From the NCBI GenBank assembly GCA_947177115.1, contig CAMWTG010000037.1:1-14405 (forward strand): 14,405 nucleotides of DNA, read 5' to 3'. Of this stretch, positions 1 through 6,393 are shown in pieces; within the stretch, counting starts at the first letter, position 1; the number at the start of each line of letters is the position of its first letter. The notes beneath the pieces are model-generated. The model was not told the DNA's origin. It saw only the letters and a program-made list of their open reading frames with translations, and made no database searches. This stretch comes from an uncultured Clostridia bacterium. GTDB taxonomy: Bacteria; Bacillota; Clostridia; Oscillospirales; Oscillospiraceae. The position numbers and the translations under genes are program-made.

Positions 1-234
1 TAAAAATTTCTCATTTCCACACGTTACTCAAACGCTTGTGAATACAGGTTCTAAATCTTTCCGGCGTTTTTGCTCTGCTGTGTCCAAAACTGCCACCTGC
101 TCTCTGTAATCCGTCAAACAGAAATATATCCATGTTCATATTACCACATATGTCTCTGCTTTGCAAGGACGGCGGAGGGGCCGCCACGGAAATCAATTTT
201 TGAGGCGGACAGCTACCGGAGTGGCAGGATCTGC

Positions 235-252
235 GTAGGGGCGAGCCCCTAC
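235..252. repeat. Perfect 7-bp hairpin, possible dispersed intergenic repeat
   Basis: The arms GTAGGGG (235-241) and CCCCTAC (246-252) pair perfectly around a CGAG loop. No T-run follows on either strand, so it is not a good intrinsic terminator. A smaller GC hairpin (GGCGG/CCGCC, 171-175 with 181-185) and a CGATC/GATCG hairpin (263-267 with 273-277) lie close by. The cluster resembles intergenic repeat debris of the kind scattered in clostridial genomes. That link is from memory and needs a copy-number search. Confidence 0.4.
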
Positions 253-318
253 ACAATTTATGCGATCGAGGGGATCGTCAGGCTAAACATTGATTTCCCT
301 GGGGCAAAATTTCTGTGC

Positions 319-347
319 TTTACTTTTCCTGCAGGAAATGTTATGAT
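319..347 (+). promoter_or_regulatory. Candidate sigma-A promoter for the ATPase-TOPRIM operon
   Basis: TTTACT at 319-324 matches four of six bases of the -35 consensus. TATGAT at 342-347 matches five of six of the -10 consensus. The spacer is exactly 17 bp. The predicted start near 354 would give a leader of about 207 nt before the ATPase ATG at 561. This is the best promoter-like match I found upstream of the operon. It is a sequence match only, without experimental support. Confidence 0.45.
325..338. promoter_or_regulatory. 14-bp palindrome inside the promoter spacer, possible operator
   Basis: TTTCCTGCAGGAAA is a perfect palindrome filling most of the spacer between the candidate -35 and -10 boxes. 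A dimeric repressor bound here would block RNA polymerase, so it is a natural operator position. No regulator gene is visible in the window, so the ligand protein is unknown. It could also be chance. Confidence 0.4.
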
Positions 348-362
348 TCCATTATACACCAT

Positions 363-393
363 GCCGGGCCGCGTCCGCAAGGACGAATCCGGC
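363..393 (+). promoter_or_regulatory. Two-tier hairpin in the operon leader
   Basis: GCCGG (363-367) pairs with CCGGC (389-393). Inside, CGTCC (372-376) pairs with GGACG (381-385) around a GCAA tetraloop, a GNRA type that is very stable in RNA. Bases 362-368 (TGCCGGG) can alternatively pair with CCCGGCA at 472-478, so two mutually exclusive folds are possible. No run of Ts follows, so it is not an intrinsic terminator. It may protect the 5' end or modulate expression. Confidence 0.35.
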
Positions 394-560
394 AGTCCAG
401 GGAAATCATTTTCAGCAGGACCATCCCCCAACAGCTCAGACTGTGTAGGGACCGCAGAGCTGATCTCCCTGCCCGGCAGCCAGTGAAATTTTGGGATTTT
501 TTTCTCCCCCACAGGATATACTGGAAACATACCAGGAGTATGGGGTACGAGGTGACCTAT

Positions 561-1652
561 ATGAAATTCGACTATTTGAAGATCGAACAGTTTCGCGGAA
601 TCAAGGGGCTGGAATTGAAGCGGCTGGGGGACGTGAATCTGCTGCTGGGGAATAACGACTCAGGAAAGACCAGTGTACTGGAAGCGGTGAGGATGTTCGA
701 GGCCCCGGATAATATCGATGTGATCCTCCGGAACTCCAGGGAGCGGCTGCTGGCCAGCAGAATGTACATGCGGGAAATGTATACGCCAGTAGAATGTCTA
801 TGGAATCTTTTCCCCTTTTCCCAGGATGTAAAAAAGATAGCGTTCCAGGCCGGGATCGATGGAGTGATCAATACGCTGACGATCAGCGGCGAACTCCTCC
901 ATGTCCTGCGGCCAGTTTCGGCGGATGAACTCCGCGGATATGTCCTGCCCAGCAAAAAGGGCGATTTGCCGCCAACCGAGCAAGATGTCCTGACGTTTCA
1001 GGGAGATATCCAATACCAAAAGGATGTCATCCCCATCACGGTCGATGAATTCTATTATTCCAAGCTACCCCTGCGGTCTGTCAAACCAACCCTGCCAATC
1101 CGCTATATGGCACCCAGCGACCATCTATCCGGAAGGAACAATTCCGCTGTCTATCGAACAACCAAAAAGCAGGAGCTGGAGATCGTAAAGCTCCTGAAGC
1201 TGATCGATCCCAATATTGAAGGCTTTAAGTTAGAGGAAGGCAGCTCATCGTTTGGCCGCAACCAGGTCATTGAACACAAGCGTTTCGGCAATATCCCGCT
1301 CTATACGTATGGAGATGGTATGAAAAAAATCCTTTCCCTGGCGGCCAATGTCTTGGGGGCAAAAGACGGCATCCTGCTGATCGATGAGATCGAAACTTCG
1401 CTGCAGGCATCCAACCTCAAACATGTCTTTACATGGCTGCTCCACGCCTGCAGGCAGTTTCATGTGCAGCTGTTTGTAACGACCCACAGTCTGGAGGCCA
1501 TCTCCGCGCTGGTCAGCTGCGCAGTGGAAAACCAGGAGAGCGAATTGGCCTGTTACCGGCTGGAAGCGGATGGCGGACAGACATTCGGAAACCGCTTTTC
1601 CGAGAGCGATCTGGATTCTATGGGCAACGGGAGGGGTTTTGATGTCAGATAA
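561..1652 (+). CDS. AAA/ABC-type ATPase (OLD/AAA_15-like), putative defence ATPase
   Basis: This 363-aa protein has the layout of a RecF/OLD-like ABC ATPase. It has an N-terminal strand with the F-R-G-I-K element seen in RecF/SMC-type ATPases, Walker A GNNDSGKT at residues 30-37, an ABC-signature-like YGDGMKK near 250, Walker B ILLIDEIE at 271-278 (D275, E276) and an H-loop TTHS at 307-310. The middle (about 50-240) is a variable insertion. There is no C-terminal TOPRIM domain, unlike a full OLD protein; that function appears to be supplied by the next gene, which overlaps by 11 bp. ATG 561 is chosen because GAGGTG at 549-554 gives a 6-nt spacing and MKFDYLKIEQFRG is a typical family N-terminus. 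The ATG at 540 has its AGGAG only 1 nt away, and the longer open frame back to 315 is leader. Such ATPases usually dimerise and control a partner effector. The target is unknown. Confidence 0.8.
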   Translation: MKFDYLKIEQFRGIKGLELKRLGDVNLLLGNNDSGKTSVLEAVRMFEAPDNIDVILRNSRERLLASRMYMREMYTPVECLWNLFPFSQDVKKIAFQAGIDGVINTLTISGELLHVLRPVSADELRGYVLPSKKGDLPPTEQDVLTFQGDIQYQKDVIPITVDEFYYSKLPLRSVKPTLPIRYMAPSDHLSGRNNSAVYRTTKKQELEIVKLLKLIDPNIEGFKLEEGSSSFGRNQVIEHKRFGNIPLYTYGDGMKKILSLAANVLGAKDGILLIDEIETSLQASNLKHVFTWLLHACRQFHVQLFVTTHSLEAISALVSCAVENQESELACYRLEADGGQTFGNRFSESDLDSMGNGRGFDVR

Positions 1653-2460
1653 TCCGCTGTTCTCCCTGGTGATCTGCGAGGGCGTACATGACGTACGGGC
1701 AGTCTGCCGGATTTTGGATTTCAAGGGATTCCGGGAGGCCGAGGTATTTTCAGATATTCCCGGACCGCTGCGGAACGCGATCCCCAGGCAATACCCGGTG
1801 CAGGGCAATGATGCGAAATTGACGTGGCTTGTGACCCATCCATCGTTTCTGTTCCGAAACGGCTACTGGGTCCTCGTGTCCAATGCCGGCGGGGAGTCGA
1901 AGCTGGGTACACATCTGAGCGGCATCCTCCCGGCCTTCCGAAAGGAATATGCAGACGCCGCGCTGCGCGGCATTGCCATACTGGCAGATGCAGACACCAA
2001 GGACGCGGCCAAAAGGAAACCGGAGCTGCTCTGCCAGCTGCGGGACGCCTTTCGGGATTCTGAAAATTTTGAGGCAGATCCCTCGGAGCCGGAACGGCTT
2101 AAGCTATATGGGAACATCAAGCCGCTCGCCATGTACATCTTCCCGGATAATCAAGGCCCCGGCACGCTGGAAACGGTCCTTCTTGCCGGGGCAGGCCGGG
2201 AGTATCCCGAGCTGCTGAGCAAGGCGGATGAATACGTTGCCTATGCGGAGACGTGTCCTTACGCAAAAGATCTCTCCAAGAATTGCAACAGGGAGAAGGC
2301 CACAGTGGGCGTTATTGCCAACGCCCTGCGGCCGGGCCGGGCAAATCAAACCAGTATTCAGGATAATAAATGGTTTACAAAGGAAAGCCTGGCCCAGCTG
2401 CCGCTGCATCGATCCCTATCCGATTTTATAGACTTGATCATCAGCTGGGAAAATCCCTGA
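1642..2460 (+). CDS. TOPRIM-like (DUF3226-type) protein, putative effector partner of the ATPase
   Basis: This 272-aa protein starts with a short lead-in and then ICEGVHDV (E13, D17). LADADTKD follows at 114-121 (D116, D118), and then YIFPDNQGPGTLE at 165-177. The EG...D plus DxD pattern is the acidic metal-binding signature of TOPRIM folds, found in primases, topoisomerases and OLD nucleases. The FPDN...G.LE block is what I associate with DUF3226-type proteins adjacent to AAA ATPases. Start ATG 1642 has GGGAGGGG 5 nt upstream and overlaps the ATPase stop, so the two are probably translationally coupled. A nuclease or nucleotidyl-transfer effector controlled by the ATPase is inferred, by analogy with AriA-AriB of PARIS (whose TOPRIM is DUF4435) and with OLD enzymes. 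A housekeeping repair role is possible. A strong terminator follows immediately. Confidence 0.7.
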   Translation: MSDNPLFSLVICEGVHDVRAVCRILDFKGFREAEVFSDIPGPLRNAIPRQYPVQGNDAKLTWLVTHPSFLFRNGYWVLVSNAGGESKLGTHLSGILPAFRKEYADAALRGIAILADADTKDAAKRKPELLCQLRDAFRDSENFEADPSEPERLKLYGNIKPLAMYIFPDNQGPGTLETVLLAGAGREYPELLSKADEYVAYAETCPYAKDLSKNCNREKATVGVIANALRPGRANQTSIQDNKWFTKESLAQLPLHRSLSDFIDLIISWENP

Positions 2461-2511
2461 AAAACCTCATCCGATCATTGCCGTCAGGCAGACCGGATGA
2501 GGTTTTTCTTT
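2461..2511 (+). terminator. Strong rho-independent terminator after the ATPase-TOPRIM operon
   Basis: A 13-bp perfect stem pairs 2461-2473 with 2494-2506 (core CCTCATCCG/CGGATGAGG). Its 20-nt loop can form a second small hairpin, TGCC-GTCA-GGCA at 2479-2490. The right arm runs into a T-rich tail (TTTTTCTTTTTT, 2503-2514). It begins directly after the TGA at 2458-2460 and separates the cassette from the phage late genes. Confidence 0.9.
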
Positions 2512-2517
2512 TTTCTG

Positions 2518-2533
2518 AAAAAATTTTTTGACG
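2518..2533 (+). promoter_or_regulatory. A6T6 tract joined to a TTGACG box, possible late promoter element
   Basis: A6T6 (2518-2529) runs into TTGACG (2528-2533), five of six bases of the -35 consensus, so it looks like an UP-element plus -35 box. At 16-18 bp spacing I see no acceptable -10 (CAACTT at 2551-2556). If it is a promoter it would be weak or activator-dependent. The late operon needs some start between the upstream terminator and 2597, or antitermination. Confidence 0.3.
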
Positions 2534-2534
2534 G

Positions 2535-2559
2535 GTTGCACAGTGATGTGCAACTTTTT
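2535..2559 (+). terminator. Second hairpin with T5 tail, terminator or operator before the packaging genes
   Basis: GTTGCACA (2535-2542) and TGTGCAAC (2547-2554) pair perfectly around a GTGA loop, followed by TTTTT (2555-2559). As RNA this is a compact intrinsic terminator with a GNRA loop. As DNA it is a two-fold symmetric site immediately downstream of TTGACG, where a regulator could bind. The sequence alone does not separate these roles, and it may do both. Confidence 0.6.
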
Positions 2560-2596
2560 CGCGTTTGCGGCCTATGGGTGAAGGGATGGTGAGAAA

Positions 2597-2872
2597 ATGG
2601 AGCTGGATCGGGAGGAAATTCTGGAAGCGCTGAAACGAGCGGCGCTCAGCAGGCCAAACGATGCGGTCGCTCTGGCGCTGGAACCAAGGGACACCCATGT
2701 GGACAGCCTGGACCTGTGGGGCGTCAGCGAATTCAAGGTGAACAGCGCGGGGGCCGTGGAGGTCAAGTTCGCGGACCGGGTGAAAGCCATCGGATTGCTG
2801 CTAGAGTGCGCAGGAGGCGGCGAGGACGGACTGAACGCGCTGCTGGAGGCGCTGGCGGCGGAGGACGGATAA
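2597..2872 (+). CDS. Small terminase subunit-like protein
   Basis: A 91-aa acidic, mostly helical protein immediately upstream of the large terminase. Residues about 37-70 (SLDLWGVSEFKVN, then EVKFADRVKAIGLL) resemble a segment I associate with small terminase subunits of clostridial phages, where a LDLW.VSE.K block is followed by a ..KF.DRVKAL helix. The usual role is to recognise the packaging start and hand DNA to TerL. At 91 aa it is short, and I see no obvious N-terminal helix-turn-helix of the XtmA kind, so DNA recognition may be reduced or done differently. The GGTGAG at 2588-2593 is a weak ribosome binding site. The large terminase begins 31 bp after its TAA. Position and the motif support the call; it could instead be a packaging accessory protein. 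Confidence 0.55.
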   Translation: MELDREEILEALKRAALSRPNDAVALALEPRDTHVDSLDLWGVSEFKVNSAGAVEVKFADRVKAIGLLLECAGGGEDGLNALLEALAAEDG

Positions 2873-2903
2873 GATGCCACAACGGGAGGTTTGAAAAGGA
2901 TCT

Positions 2904-4169
2904 ATGAAGATCAAACGGTTTTCCCCTAAACAGAGACGGGTCATGGGCTGGTGGAATCCCAGGTCCGCAGACCGGCACTATGATGCGATCATTTGCGATG
3001 GGGCCGTGCGCAGCGGAAAAACGCTGTGCATGGGGCTGAGCTTTGCGTGCTGGGCCATGACCTCCTTCCAGGGGCAGCAGTTCGCTTTCTGCGGGAAAAG
3101 CGTGGTCTCCCTGCGGCGAAATCTTTTGCAGGAGCTGATCCCCCTGATCAAGGATATGGGGTTCCGGTGCAAAGAGAAGCGCAGCGAGAATCTGTTGGTC
3201 ATCAGCAAGGGCGGACGGGAAAACCGGTTCTACCTGATGGGAGGCAAGGACGAGGGCAGCGCGGCGTTCATCCAGGGCGTGACGCTGGCAGGCGTACTGC
3301 TGGATGAGGCGGCGCTGATGCCAAGGTCCTTCGTGGAGCAGGCTATCGCAAGGTGCAGCGTGCAGGGGTCCAGGCTGTGGTTCAATTGTAATCCGGAGGG
3401 GCCACAGCACTGGTTCTATCAGGAGTGGATCCTCAAAAGCGAACAGAGGAACGCGCTGTACCTCCACTTTACAATGGAGGACAACCCCTCCCTCTCGCCG
3501 CGCATCCGGCAGCGCTACCGCTCCAGCTACAGCGGGGCCTTTTACAGACGGTTCATTTTAGGGGAATGGACTGCGGCCAAGGGGCTGATCTACGACTTCT
3601 TCGACCCGGGGCGGGACGCGCGGCCTGTGCCGGAGGGAGAAATGGAGGAGTATGTCATCTCTGTTGACTACGGCACCGCAAATCCCTGTTCCTTCGGGCT
3701 CTGGGGTCTTCAAGACGGCGTCTGGTTCCGGGTGAAGGAATACTATTACGCTTCCAGGCGAACGGGCGTGCAGTTGACGGACCAGGAGTATGCAGCGGAA
3801 TTGGCGAGGCTGGCGGATGCCCACCAGATCCGGTGCGTGGTGGCGGACCCCTCCGCCGCCAGCTTTATTACCGCCCTGCGGCAGGCGGGATACCGCGTGG
3901 TCAAGGCCAACAACGATGTGCTGTCAGGGATCCGGATCACCGCCGATCTGTTGAAAAAAGGGCGTATCGTGATCTGCCATCCCTGCGAGGACTGCCTGCG
4001 GGAAATCTCTTTGTACCGCTGGAGCGAGGAGGCCAATGGACGGGACGCCCCCCACAAGGACAATGATCACGCTATGGACGATATGCGGTATTTTGCCGCG
4101 ACCATGGCGTGCCGGGAAGACAGCGAGGGGGTGTTCTGTTCGGTGGTCAGACGGCAGGGGGGGCTTTGA
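2904..4169 (+). CDS. Phage terminase large subunit, PBSX/Terminase_3 family
   Basis: This 421-aa packaging motor and headful/cos nuclease is complete. The ATPase half has Walker A GAVRSGKT at 33-40, Walker B LLDEA at 132-136 with catalytic E135, and the coupling segment FNCNPEGPQHWF at 160-171. The RNase H-like nuclease half carries acidic residues D255 (SVDYGT), D315 (VADPSA) and D392/D393 in DNDHAMDDMRYF. This matches the size and order of XtmB-type terminases. It acts at the portal vertex of the procapsid, pumping DNA with ATP. All catalytic residues are present, so packaging should be functional. GGGAGG at 2884-2889 and AAAGGA at 2895-2900 lie upstream. The portal gene follows 36 bp later. 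Confidence 0.95.
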   Translation: MKIKRFSPKQRRVMGWWNPRSADRHYDAIICDGAVRSGKTLCMGLSFACWAMTSFQGQQFAFCGKSVVSLRRNLLQELIPLIKDMGFRCKEKRSENLLVISKGGRENRFYLMGGKDEGSAAFIQGVTLAGVLLDEAALMPRSFVEQAIARCSVQGSRLWFNCNPEGPQHWFYQEWILKSEQRNALYLHFTMEDNPSLSPRIRQRYRSSYSGAFYRRFILGEWTAAKGLIYDFFDPGRDARPVPEGEMEEYVISVDYGTANPCSFGLWGLQDGVWFRVKEYYYASRRTGVQLTDQEYAAELARLADAHQIRCVVADPSAASFITALRQAGYRVVKANNDVLSGIRITADLLKKGRIVICHPCEDCLREISLYRWSEEANGRDAPHKDNDHAMDDMRYFAATMACREDSEGVFCSVVRRQGGL

Positions 4170-4205
4170 GGCCGGACATACGGACCCTTCAGGAAGGAGT
4201 GAGCA

Positions 4206-5420
4206 ATGAGATTCTTTAACAGAAAGAAAAAGGAGACGGGAGCCGGGGCGGCGGCTACGCCGCAGATCCAAAGGGGCGACAGACCGCCTTTCGGCCTGCT
4301 GGGGAGCCGCTCCCCCCTGCTGACCGGCGACAAGCAGCTTTACCGGGCCATCCGGGAGGCTGTGCCGCTGGTGGACGCCTGTATCTGCAAGATCATCCGC
4401 CTGTGCGGAGGCGTCCGCGCACAATGCGATGACCCAAGGGCGGACCGGGAGCTGAACCTGTTCCTAGAGCGGGTGGACGTGGGCAGGGGGCAGAGAGGCA
4501 TCAACGCGTTTCTGGACCAATATCTGGATTCTATGCTGGTATTCGGGCAGGCGGTGGGAGAGATCGTGCCTGCCGCAGACAGAAGGGATGTGGCCGCCGT
4601 GCTGTGCGGCAGGGTGGAGGACATCCACATCCAGGACGGCGGCGGACCGCTGGATTTTCAGCTGTGCGGACCGGATGAATACGGGCAGGTCAAGCCCCTG
4701 CCGCAGCAGCAGCTGCTGCTGTTCACCCCGTTCAACCCGGAGACTTACGCGCCGTATGGCGTATCCCTGCTGCGGTCAATGCCGTTCCTTACGGAGCTGC
4801 TGGGCAAAATTTATTACGCTATCGGCGTGAATTGGGAGCGGATGGGGAATGTGCGGTTCGCCGTGGTCTACAAGCCGGGAGACGGCGAATGGGAACGCGG
4901 CATGGCACAGGAGCGCAGCAGGCAGCTGGCCAGCGAGTGGAGCCGCGCTATGGAGAGCACGCGGAATGGGTGCGTGCGGGATTTTGTGGCGGTGGGCGAT
5001 GTGGACATCAAGGTCATCGGCGCAGACAACCAGATCTTGGACAGCTCCGTGCCCATCCGGCAGATCCTGGAGCAGCTGGTCAGCAAAACGGGCATCCCGC
5101 CGTTCATGCTGGGACTCAACTGGTCCAGCACAGAGCGGATGAGTACCCAGCAGGCGGACATGCTGACCACGGAAATGTCCGCCATCAGGCGGTCGCTGAC
5201 GCCGGCGGTGGAGCGGATCTGCCAGATGTGGCTGCGCATGCACGGGTATGGGTGCGGTTTCCGGGTAGTCTGGGACGATATCAACCTGCAGGACCTGCTG
5301 GAGGAATCCAAGGCGGAGTGGTACAGGGAACAGACCAGGAAACTGGCACTGGAAAACGACAGGATGGAGCGGGAATCCGGCCTGCACACCGGAGGGCCGG
5401 ATGAGGACAATGTATCCTAA
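4206..5420 (+). CDS. Phage portal protein
   Basis: This 404-aa protein would form the dodecameric ring at the head vertex through which DNA enters. The basic N-terminus (RFFNRKKK) and the order 'VPLVDACI...LNLFLERV...YLDSMLVFGQAVGEI', then 'YAPYGVSLLRSM' near 180 and 'SKTGIPPFMLGL' near 295, are typical of HK97-type/PBSX-like portals. These include the stem and clip regions and the conserved G.PP..LG segment before the long wing helices. The last 45 residues are charged and helical. ATG 4206 has AAGGAG at 4194-4199, 6 nt upstream. It lies between the large terminase and the protease, the standard order. No frame damage is seen. Confidence 0.88.
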   Translation: MRFFNRKKKETGAGAAATPQIQRGDRPPFGLLGSRSPLLTGDKQLYRAIREAVPLVDACICKIIRLCGGVRAQCDDPRADRELNLFLERVDVGRGQRGINAFLDQYLDSMLVFGQAVGEIVPAADRRDVAAVLCGRVEDIHIQDGGGPLDFQLCGPDEYGQVKPLPQQQLLLFTPFNPETYAPYGVSLLRSMPFLTELLGKIYYAIGVNWERMGNVRFAVVYKPGDGEWERGMAQERSRQLASEWSRAMESTRNGCVRDFVAVGDVDIKVIGADNQILDSSVPIRQILEQLVSKTGIPPFMLGLNWSSTERMSTQQADMLTTEMSAIRRSLTPAVERICQMWLRMHGYGCGFRVVWDDINLQDLLEESKAEWYREQTRKLALENDRMERESGLHTGGPDEDNVS

Positions 5421-5437
5421 CGGATGGAAAGGAGAAC

Positions 5438-6361
5438 ATGGGCATGGAGATCAGAAAAGAGCCAGGAGACGTGATCCGGCACAGCGTGGACCGGGAGGAC
5501 ATGATCCTTATCAACCGGCTGAGCAAATCGGAACTGTCGCCGGAGCAGGTATACACCTTCGCGCTGCGGCTGTGCGACAACGAGGTAGACCGGGACTGGG
5601 AGCGGTTTGATGAGAAGGCATTGGAGACTCTCAGCGGACTGTTTGTGGGAAAAAGCGGGATCTTTGACCACAACTGGTCCGCCGAAGGACAGACGGCGCG
5701 GCTGTATAAAACGGAGGTCTGCCGGGAAGGCGGCGTTACCGGCGCAGGAGATGGCTGCCGGTTTTTGAAGGGTTACGCGTATATGCTGCGCAATGAGAGG
5801 AACGCGCCGCTGATCGAAGAGATCGAGGCCGGTATCAAGAAGGAGGTCAGCATCGGGTGCAGCGTGACCGGCAGGAGCTGCTCTATCTGCGGCAGGGACC
5901 ACTGCGAGCATCAGGGCGGGAAGACGTACGGCGGAAAACTGTGCTACTTTACCCTGCGGGAGCCCACGGACGCGTATGAATGGAGCTTTGTGGCGGTGCC
6001 CGCCCAGAGAAAGGCGGGGGTCATCAAAAGCTTCATCCATGAGGCGGGGGGCGACCTGAAACGGATGCTGGCGGCTTATCCTGGCTGCCTGCGGCAGCTG
6101 GAGGCGCTGGAAAAGGAGGCGCAGCTGGGCCGGGCCTATATGACGGGGCTGCGGAAGGAATTGGTGCGGCTGGCGGGATTGACGGACGAGACGCTGGATC
6201 TGAAGGTCTTTGCCAGGGCGGCGGAGAAAATGGAGGAGGATGAGCTGCTGGAAATGACCAGAGTATACCGGAAACGGATGGATGCCATCTATCCCCCGTC
6301 TCCCCAGCTGCGGCCCAGGGCGGCGGTTTGCGGAGATGAGGACAAGGCGTTTCTCATCTGA
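5438..6361 (+). CDS. Prohead maturation protease with probable scaffold tail and Cys/His insert
   Basis: This 307-aa protein processes the head interior during maturation. The N-terminal 190 residues look like a caudoviral prohead protease: FDHN with likely catalytic H78, and KKEVSIGCSV with likely catalytic S138. D178 or a nearby acid (E175, E181) may be the third residue. Unusually, C148, C151, C156, H158 and C169 lie between the serine strand and the acidic region, a zinc-ribbon-like insert (SCSICGRDHCEH). The last 110 residues are charged and helical and end in AFLI. They may act as an internal scaffold, because no separate scaffold gene exists before the capsid gene. AAAGGAG at 5428-5434 fits ATG 5438; MEI at 5444 is the alternative. 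Family placement is by motif only. Confidence 0.72.
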   Translation: MGMEIRKEPGDVIRHSVDREDMILINRLSKSELSPEQVYTFALRLCDNEVDRDWERFDEKALETLSGLFVGKSGIFDHNWSAEGQTARLYKTEVCREGGVTGAGDGCRFLKGYAYMLRNERNAPLIEEIEAGIKKEVSIGCSVTGRSCSICGRDHCEHQGGKTYGGKLCYFTLREPTDAYEWSFVAVPAQRKAGVIKSFIHEAGGDLKRMLAAYPGCLRQLEALEKEAQLGRAYMTGLRKELVRLAGLTDETLDLKVFARAAEKMEEDELLEMTRVYRKRMDAIYPPSPQLRPRAAVCGDEDKAFLI

Positions 6362-6393
6362 CGCATTTTATCCAAATAAAAAGGAGGAGTTTT

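Larger units (their letters stand above)
291..408. repeat. 12-bp perfect inverted repeat enclosing the operon promoter
   Basis: TGATTTCCCTGG (291-302) has its exact reverse complement at 397-408. The 94-bp interval contains the candidate promoter, the 14-bp palindrome at 325-338 and a GNRA-capped hairpin at 363-393. The arrangement could be a pair of regulator sites allowing a DNA loop, a large cruciform or RNA fold, or the ends of a small non-autonomous element. I see no target-site duplication that would decide for a mobile element. Confidence 0.4.
1..560. other. Left-edge region without a supportable gene
   Basis: I see no convincing protein-coding gene here. Open frames on both strands are short or have no ribosome binding site. 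The first 170 bases look more AT-rich than the rest. From about 170 onward the DNA is dense in short inverted repeats (171-185, 235-252, 263-277, 325-338, 363-393, and the pair 291-302 with 397-408). The stretch from about 319 to 560 is best read as the promoter and leader of the ATPase operon that begins at 561. Two overlapping minus-strand frames at 11-136 resemble protein C-termini but cannot be assigned. Confidence 0.6.

Noticed and set aside
11..136. Minus-strand short frames: one with GHSRAKTPERF spaced like the GHS...T...Y box of tyrosine recombinases, the other ending in a charged LDTAEQKRRKDLEP segment.
   Set aside because: The two frames overlap and cannot both be real. The first has Phe where the catalytic Tyr is expected and lacks the upstream HxxR context. 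The second is only about 35 codons with no good start. A degenerate gene end is possible but not supportable.
497..503. T7 run as an attenuator before the ATPase.
   Set aside because: The nearest hairpin (469-479) has only a 4-bp stem and lies 17 nt upstream of the run, which is too far for an intrinsic terminator.
315..560. N-terminal extension of the ATPase frame back to 315.
   Set aside because: It is Arg/Pro-rich with no family resemblance and crosses the candidate promoter and leader hairpins. The ribosome site at 549-554 and the typical N-terminus support a start at 561.
561..2460. Direct assignment of the cassette as PARIS (AriA-AriB).
   Set aside because: The arrangement is similar, but the TOPRIM partner's FPDN...G.LE motif looks DUF3226-like and not DUF4435-like. 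Without a search the name would be overclaiming.
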